Of a stretch of 55,906 bases of DNA, positions 51,519 to 55,906 are shown one piece after another. The translations under genes and the position numbers were made by a program. The notes under the pieces are model-generated. The model saw nothing but the letters and a program-made list of their open reading frames with translations, was not told the origin of the DNA and did not search any database. The stretch lies in NCBI GenBank assembly GCA_947167155.1, contig CAMVHB010000009.1:1-55906 (forward strand), read 5' to 3'. The stretch's first letter is position 1; each line of letters opens with the position of its first letter. This DNA comes from an uncultured Lachnospiraceae bacterium (GTDB lineage: Bacteria > Bacillota > Clostridia > Lachnospirales > Lachnospiraceae).

Positions 51519-52915
51519 TGGAAAAGACAATGGAAAAGATCATTAATCTCGCAAAGGGCCGCGGTTTCATATTCCCGGGCTCGGAGATCTATGGCGGGCT
51601 CGCAAATACCTGGGATTACGGTCCCCTCGGAGTAGAGCTCAAGAACAATGTAAAAAAGGCCTGGTGGCAGAAATTTGTGAATGAGTCTCCTTACAATACC
51701 GGCGTGGACTGCGCGATCCTCATGAACCCGAAGACCTGGGAGGCATCCGGACATCTCGGCGGGTTTTCCGATCCGCTCATGGACTGCCGTGAGTGCCACG
51801 AGAGGTTCAGGGCCGACCAGATCATCGAGAATTTCGCAAAGGAGAACAATATAGAGCTTGAAAAGCCGGTGGATGCCTTCTCAAACGAGGAGATGGTGGA
51901 GTGGATCAAAGGACACTCCGTTCCCTGCCCCTCCTGCGGCAAGCACAATTTCACGGACATCAGGCAGTTCAACCTCATGTTCAAGACCTTCCAGGGTGTG
52001 ACAGAGGATGCGAAAAACACAGTATATCTGAGACCTGAGACTGCGCAGGGTATATTTGTGAATTTCAAGAATGTTCAGAGGACTACGAGAAAGAAGATGC
52101 CCTTTGGTATCGGACAGATAGGAAAGTCCTTCAGAAACGAGATCACTCCGGGGAATTTCACCTTCAGGACTCGCGAATTTGAACAGATGGAGCTTGAATT
52201 CTTCTGCAAGCCCGGAACCGATCTTGAGTGGTTTTCCTACTGGAGAGGCTTCTGCCGCGACTGGCTTATGACACTCGGCATCAAGGAGGATAATATGCGT
52301 CTCCGCGACCATGATCCCGCTGAGCTTGCGTTCTATTCCAAGGGAACTACGGATATTGAATACCTCTTCCCCTTCGGCTGGGGCGAACTCTGGGGTATCG
52401 CAGACCGAACTGATTACGACCTCGGCCGGCACCAGGAGGTTTCGGGAGAGGATCTTACTTATTTCGATGATGAGACAAACGAGAGATACCTTCCCTATGT
52501 CATAGAGCCGTCTCTCGGCGCGGACAGAGTGGTGCTCGCCTTCCTTTGCGAGGCATATGACGAGGAGGATATCGGGACAGATGAAAAGCCCGATGTCAGG
52601 ACAGTGATGCATTTTCATCCCGCCCTTGCTCCCGTGAAGATCGCGGTACTTCCGCTTTCAAAGAAGCTTTCCGAAGGGGCTGAAAAGATCTATTCAAGCC
52701 TTTCAAAGCATTATACCTGCGACTTTGATGACAGGGGAAATATCGGGAAGCGCTACAGAAGGGAAGACGAGATAGGAACGCCTTTCTGCGTGACTTATGA
52801 TTTCGACTCCGAAAATGACAATGCCGTAACAGTCCGCGACAGGGATACAATGAAGCAGGAGAGGATCAAGATAGAAGAGCTCGACGATTATTTCAGAGAC
52901 AGGTTCGATTTTTAA
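51518..52915 (+). CDS. glyQS: Glycyl-tRNA synthetase (alpha2 type)
   Basis: A 465-residue class II synthetase of the single-chain dimeric type rather than the alpha2beta2 GlyQ/GlyS pair. Seen: [20 protein letters not shown], a zinc-like motif CRECHERF with CPSCGK, the motif [15 protein letters not shown], and the motif 3 region [16 protein letters not shown]. The anticodon domain follows. ATG 51518 overlaps the previous stop (TAATG); a second Met five codons later is an alternative. A strong terminator follows. Confidence 0.96.
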   Translation: MEKTMEKIINLAKGRGFIFPGSEIYGGLANTWDYGPLGVELKNNVKKAWWQKFVNESPYNTGVDCAILMNPKTWEASGHLGGFSDPLMDCRECHERFRADQIIENFAKENNIELEKPVDAFSNEEMVEWIKGHSVPCPSCGKHNFTDIRQFNLMFKTFQGVTEDAKNTVYLRPETAQGIFVNFKNVQRTTRKKMPFGIGQIGKSFRNEITPGNFTFRTREFEQMELEFFCKPGTDLEWFSYWRGFCRDWLMTLGIKEDNMRLRDHDPAELAFYSKGTTDIEYLFPFGWGELWGIADRTDYDLGRHQEVSGEDLTYFDDETNERYLPYVIEPSLGADRVVLAFLCEAYDEEDIGTDEKPDVRTVMHFHPALAPVKIAVLPLSKKLSEGAEKIYSSLSKHYTCDFDDRGNIGKRYRREDEIGTPFCVTYDFDSENDNAVTVRDRDTMKQERIKIEELDDYFRDRFDF

Positions 52916-52931
52916 GTATAATTCGTTTCTT

Positions 52932-52973
52932 ACTCAGCGTGAATGTGTTAATATATTCACGCTGAGTTTTTTT
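52932..52973 (+). terminator. Terminator after glyQS
   Basis: ACTCAGCGTGAAT (52932-52944) pairs perfectly with ATTCACGCTGAGT (52955-52967), followed by seven T. Confidence 0.92.
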
Positions 52974-53013
52974 CAGAAAACTTTAATTGGCAGTAGATTC
53001 AGGAGGGTTAAAA

Positions 53014-55665
53014 ATGGCAAAAAAATGGGTTTACCTTTTTACAGAGGGAAATGCTTCAATGCGTGAGCTTCTCGGAGGAAAGGGCGCAAACCTCGCCGAG
53101 ATGTCAAACATCAAGCTTGACGGCTCGGGAGAGAATTTCCCTGTTCCCCAGGGCTTTACGATCACCACAGAGGCCTGTACCCAGTATTATGAGGACGGGA
53201 GAGAGATCAATGCCGAGATCATGGCTGAGATCGAGGAGAATATCGTAAAGCTTGAAGGCATCACAGGAAAGAAGTTCGGCGACAAGAAAAACCCCCTTCT
53301 CGTATCGGTCCGTTCCGGAGCCCGCGCTTCAATGCCCGGAATGATGGATACGATATTGAACCTCGGCCTCAATGAAGAGGTTGTTGATACGATAGCAGAG
53401 CAGTCCGGAAACGTCCGCTGGGCATGGGACTGCTACAGAAGGTTTATCCAGATGTATTCCGACGTGGTTATGGAGGTTGGAAAGAAGTATTTTGAAGAGC
53501 TTATTGATCAGATGAAGGCAAAGAAGGGCGTGAAGCAGGATGTTGAGCTTGATGCCGATGACCTGAAGACTCTTGCAAACCAGTTCAAGGCTGAATACAA
53601 GGAAAAGATCGGGACTGATTTCCCGGATGACCCGAAGGAGCAGCTTTTCGGAGCTATCAAAGCGGTCTTCCGTTCCTGGGACAACCCGAGGGCAAACGTC
53701 TATCGAAGAGACAATGATATCCCTTATTCCTGGGGGACGGCTGTAAACGTTCAGTCCATGGCCTTCGGAAATATGGGTGATGACTGCGGTACGGGCGTTG
53801 CCTTTACAAGGGATCCCGCGACAGGAGAAAAGGGACTCTTCGGAGAATTCCTTACAAACGCTCAGGGCGAGGACGTTGTTGCAGGTGTACGTACTCCCAT
53901 GAAGATCAGCGAGATGGAGCAGAAGTTCCCCGAGGCCTTCAAGCAGTTCAAGGATGTCTGCGCTACGCTTGAAAAGCATTACCGCGATATGCAGGATATG
54001 GAGTTTACTGTTGAGCATGGAAAGCTCTATATGCTTCAGACCAGAAACGGAAAGAGGACAGCGCAGGCAGCGCTCAAGATCGCCTGCGATCTCGTGGATG
54101 AAGGCATGAGGACAGAGGAAGAGGCTGTCGCAATGATAGATCCGAGAAACCTCGATACACTTCTCCATCCCCAGTTTGATCCCAAAGAGATCAAAGAGCG
54201 CACTCCCATCGGAAAGGGTCTTGGCGCTTCTCCCGGCGCTGCCTGCGGAAAGATAGTCTTCACAGCAGACGACGCGGTTGCGTGGAAGGAAAGAGGAGAG
54301 AAGGTGGTTCTCGTCCGTCTCGAGACCTCACCTGAGGATATTACGGGGATGAAGTCAGCCGAGGGTATTCTTACGGTCCGAGGCGGTATGACGAGTCATG
54401 CTGCAGTTGTTGCCCGCGGTATGGGTGAGTGTTGTGTTTCAGGCTGCGGCGACATTTCAATGGACGAAGAGAACAAGTGCTTCACACTTGCAGGAAAGAC
54501 CTTCAAGGAAGGCGATTATATCTCTATCGACGGAACCACCGGAAATATCTATGAAGGAAAGGTACCGACAGTTGACGCACAGATAGCAGGAGAGTTCGGA
54601 CGCATCATGGGCTGGGCCGACAAGTACAGGAAGCTGAAGGTCAGGACAAATGCAGATACACCGAAGGACGCAAAGAAGGCCAGGGAGCTTGGAGCCGAGG
54701 GTATAGGTCTCTGCCGTACTGAGCATATGTTCTTTGCTGAGGACAGGATCGAAGCCTTCCGCGAGATGATCTGCTCCGACACGAAAGAAGAAAGAGAGGA
54801 AGCTCTTGCAAAGATCCTTCCCCTTCAGCAGAGCGATTTCGCACAGCTCTTTGAAGCAATGGAGGGCGACCCCGTCACAATCCGTTTTCTCGATCCGCCG
54901 CTTCATGAATTCGTCCCGAAGGAAGAGGCTGATATCGAGAAGCTTGCAAAAGCAAAAGGAAAGACGGTTGCTGAGATCAAGAGCTTTATAGAGTCCCTCC
55001 GCGAATTCAATCCCATGATGGGACACCGCGGCTGCCGTCTTGCGGTAACCTATCCTGAGATCGCCGTAATGCAGACCCGTGCCGTGATCCGCGCCGCTGT
55101 TGAGGTTCAAAAGAAGCATCCGGAGTGGACGATAGAGCCGGAGATCGAGGTTCCGCTCACCGGCGCAAGAAAAGAGCTGGCATTCGTCAAGAAGTTCATA
55201 AAGGAAACAGCAGATGAGGAATTGAAGGCTCTCGGAAGCGACCTCAAGTATCTCATCGGTACCATGATTGAGATCCCGAGGGCAGCGCTTACCGCTGATG
55301 AGCTTGCGCATGAGGCCGAGTTCTTCTGCTTCGGCACGAACGACCTCACCCAGATGACCTACGGCTTCTCAAGGGATGATTCGGGCAAGTTCTTAAGTGC
55401 TTATTATGATACAAAGATAATGGAGTTCGATCCCTTCGCAAAACTCGACCAGGAGGGCGTCGGAAAGCTCATGGAGATGACGGTCACGCTCGGAAAGAAG
55501 ACCCGTCCCGATATGCCGATCGGTATCTGCGGCGAACATGGCGGCGATCCCACATCAGTGGAATTCTGCCACAAGATCGGACTTGATTATGTTTCCTGCT
55601 CACCCTTCAGGGTTCCCATCGCCCGCCTTGCCGCGGCACAGGCTGCTATCGCCGAGAAGAAGTGA
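53014..55665 (+). CDS. ppdK: Pyruvate, phosphate dikinase
   Basis: An 883-residue enzyme interconverting pyruvate, ATP and phosphate with PEP, AMP and PPi. The N-terminal ATP-grasp region starts GGKGANLAEMSNI. The swivelling phospho-His domain carries GGMTSHAAVVARGMG, and the C-terminal PEP barrel has GLCRTEHMFF, FGTNDLTQMTYGFSRDD and GICGEHGGDP. ATG 53014 follows AGGAGGG. The monocistronic gene fits PPi-based glycolysis in anaerobes and would also handle pyruvate made by the uronate pathway. Confidence 0.97.
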   Translation: MAKKWVYLFTEGNASMRELLGGKGANLAEMSNIKLDGSGENFPVPQGFTITTEACTQYYEDGREINAEIMAEIEENIVKLEGITGKKFGDKKNPLLVSVRSGARASMPGMMDTILNLGLNEEVVDTIAEQSGNVRWAWDCYRRFIQMYSDVVMEVGKKYFEELIDQMKAKKGVKQDVELDADDLKTLANQFKAEYKEKIGTDFPDDPKEQLFGAIKAVFRSWDNPRANVYRRDNDIPYSWGTAVNVQSMAFGNMGDDCGTGVAFTRDPATGEKGLFGEFLTNAQGEDVVAGVRTPMKISEMEQKFPEAFKQFKDVCATLEKHYRDMQDMEFTVEHGKLYMLQTRNGKRTAQAALKIACDLVDEGMRTEEEAVAMIDPRNLDTLLHPQFDPKEIKERTPIGKGLGASPGAACGKIVFTADDAVAWKERGEKVVLVRLETSPEDITGMKSAEGILTVRGGMTSHAAVVARGMGECCVSGCGDISMDEENKCFTLAGKTFKEGDYISIDGTTGNIYEGKVPTVDAQIAGEFGRIMGWADKYRKLKVRTNADTPKDAKKARELGAEGIGLCRTEHMFFAEDRIEAFREMICSDTKEEREEALAKILPLQQSDFAQLFEAMEGDPVTIRFLDPPLHEFVPKEEADIEKLAKAKGKTVAEIKSFIESLREFNPMMGHRGCRLAVTYPEIAVMQTRAVIRAAVEVQKKHPEWTIEPEIEVPLTGARKELAFVKKFIKETADEELKALGSDLKYLIGTMIEIPRAALTADELAHEAEFFCFGTNDLTQMTYGFSRDDSGKFLSAYYDTKIMEFDPFAKLDQEGVGKLMEMTVTLGKKTRPDMPIGICGEHGGDPTSVEFCHKIGLDYVSCSPFRVPIARLAAAQAAIAEKK

Positions 55666-55669
55666 TTGA

Positions 55670-55906
55670 AAATGCTTTATTTCAAGCATTTATCATATTT
55701 TTGCAGAAGATGTATATTGTTTTTGAAGTATTCCGATCTACTATGCAGATACAAGAGGCATGTGCCTTGGTGGGTTGACACCTAAAATCTGATATGTTTT
55801 CCAGACGTAGGTGCTGGAGGGTGGCAGATAACAGAAAAATCAACCACTAATTGGGAATGTACATTGCTACGGCATATACATTCCCATTTTAAATGTTAAG
55901 TAATGT
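55670..55906 (+). ncRNA. Structured non-coding stretch, possible small RNA ending at a terminator
   Basis: After ppdK an 8-bp hairpin AAATGCTT/AAGCATTT (55670-55691) is followed by about 160 bases with nested pairing: GGCA/TGCC near 55757, and CACCTA (55779-55784) with TAGGTG (55808-55813) enclosing TCTG/CAGA. A terminator closes it. No convincing ORF is present. It may be the ppdK 3' UTR or an independent small RNA; no known RNA family is recognised. Confidence 0.35.
55852..55890 (+). terminator. Terminator near window end
   Basis: TGGGAATGTA (55852-55861) and TACATTCCCA (55877-55886) form a perfect 10-bp stem with a 15-base loop, followed by TTTT. Confidence 0.8.

Noticed and set aside
53329-55311. 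Two long minus-strand open frames of about 280 codons each
   Set aside because: Both are antisense shadows of ppdK, whose domains are intact across the region.
55710-55778. A 22-codon ORF (MYIVFEVF...)
   Set aside because: Weak ribosome site, and it lies in a region of paired RNA segments; not supportable as a gene.
55818-55890. Possible T-box (GAGGGTGGCA followed by a terminator)
   Set aside because: The invariant continuation ACCGCG is absent and no specifier or antiterminator stem is visible; no tRNA synthetase or amino-acid gene follows within the window.
1-55906. CRISPR array, prophage or transposase
   Set aside because: No regularly spaced repeats, cas genes, phage structural genes or transposase motifs were seen in either strand.

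Overview
The window looks like a chromosomal segment of a Gram-positive anaerobe of the Lachnospiraceae type (Butyrivibrio/Lachnospira/Roseburia relatives). The support is indirect: strong AGGAGG ribosome-binding sites, a MecA adaptor, a dimeric-type glycyl-tRNA synthetase, PPi-type pyruvate phosphate dikinase, LplB/YtcP-type oligosaccharide ABC permeases, and an anaerobe-style [Fe-S] aldo/keto reductase. No species assignment is possible from the sequence alone. No CRISPR, rRNA or complete transposon was seen.

Layout. (1) 1-2092: a STAS anti-anti-sigma protein followed by an unusual fusion of a degenerate RsbW-like domain to an SLC1-type dicarboxylate/amino-acid symporter. (2) 2160-10587, minus strand: a hexuronate operon (uxaC, uxaB, uxaA, eda, two PfkB kinases of the KDG kinase type, an aldo/keto reductase), with a LacI regulator upstream (10671-11672). 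(3) 11849-13962: MATE transporter plus a cytoplasmic pectin methylesterase, then a 168-bp palindrome and an AraC regulator. (4) 15206-31761: a large plus-strand pectin-oligomer locus. It encodes two ABC permeases, a lipoprotein binding protein, two ABC ATPases, five extra small membrane proteins, a TIM-barrel isomerase, GH105, GH28, KduI, KduD and a GPH-family symporter. (5) 31778-34909: DUF815 ATPase, a basic-tailed protein, diaminopimelate decarboxylase. (6) 34975-37516: a PIN-domain toxin/antitoxin pair, tRNA-Leu(CAA) with a repeated 3' end and a palindrome-rich insert, mecA, and an XRE/small-protein pair. (7) 37741-46281: ilvD-ilvB and serC-(L,D-transpeptidase)-serA-DUF1015. (8) 46293-55665: M16C peptidase, era, recO, an unknown membrane-anchored protein, glyQS, ppdK. 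The window ends in a structured non-coding stretch with a terminator.

How it fits together. Oligogalacturonides would enter by the ABC system and be processed in the cytoplasm: the pectin methylesterase, GH28 and GH105 all lack signal peptides. Galacturonate would flow through UxaC-UxaB-UxaA, and unsaturated uronates through KduI-KduD. Both converge on 2-keto-3-deoxygluconate, then KDG kinase and KDPG aldolase give pyruvate and glyceraldehyde-3-phosphate. Three copies of one palindrome (TGTAAGCGCTTACA, one with a single mismatch) precede uxaC, the MATE-esterase pair and the ABC locus, which points to a single LacI-type regulon.

The most unusual items are the ABC importer with two ATPases and five accessory membrane proteins, the sigma-regulator/symporter fusion, and three palindromic elements of different design lying directly behind genes.
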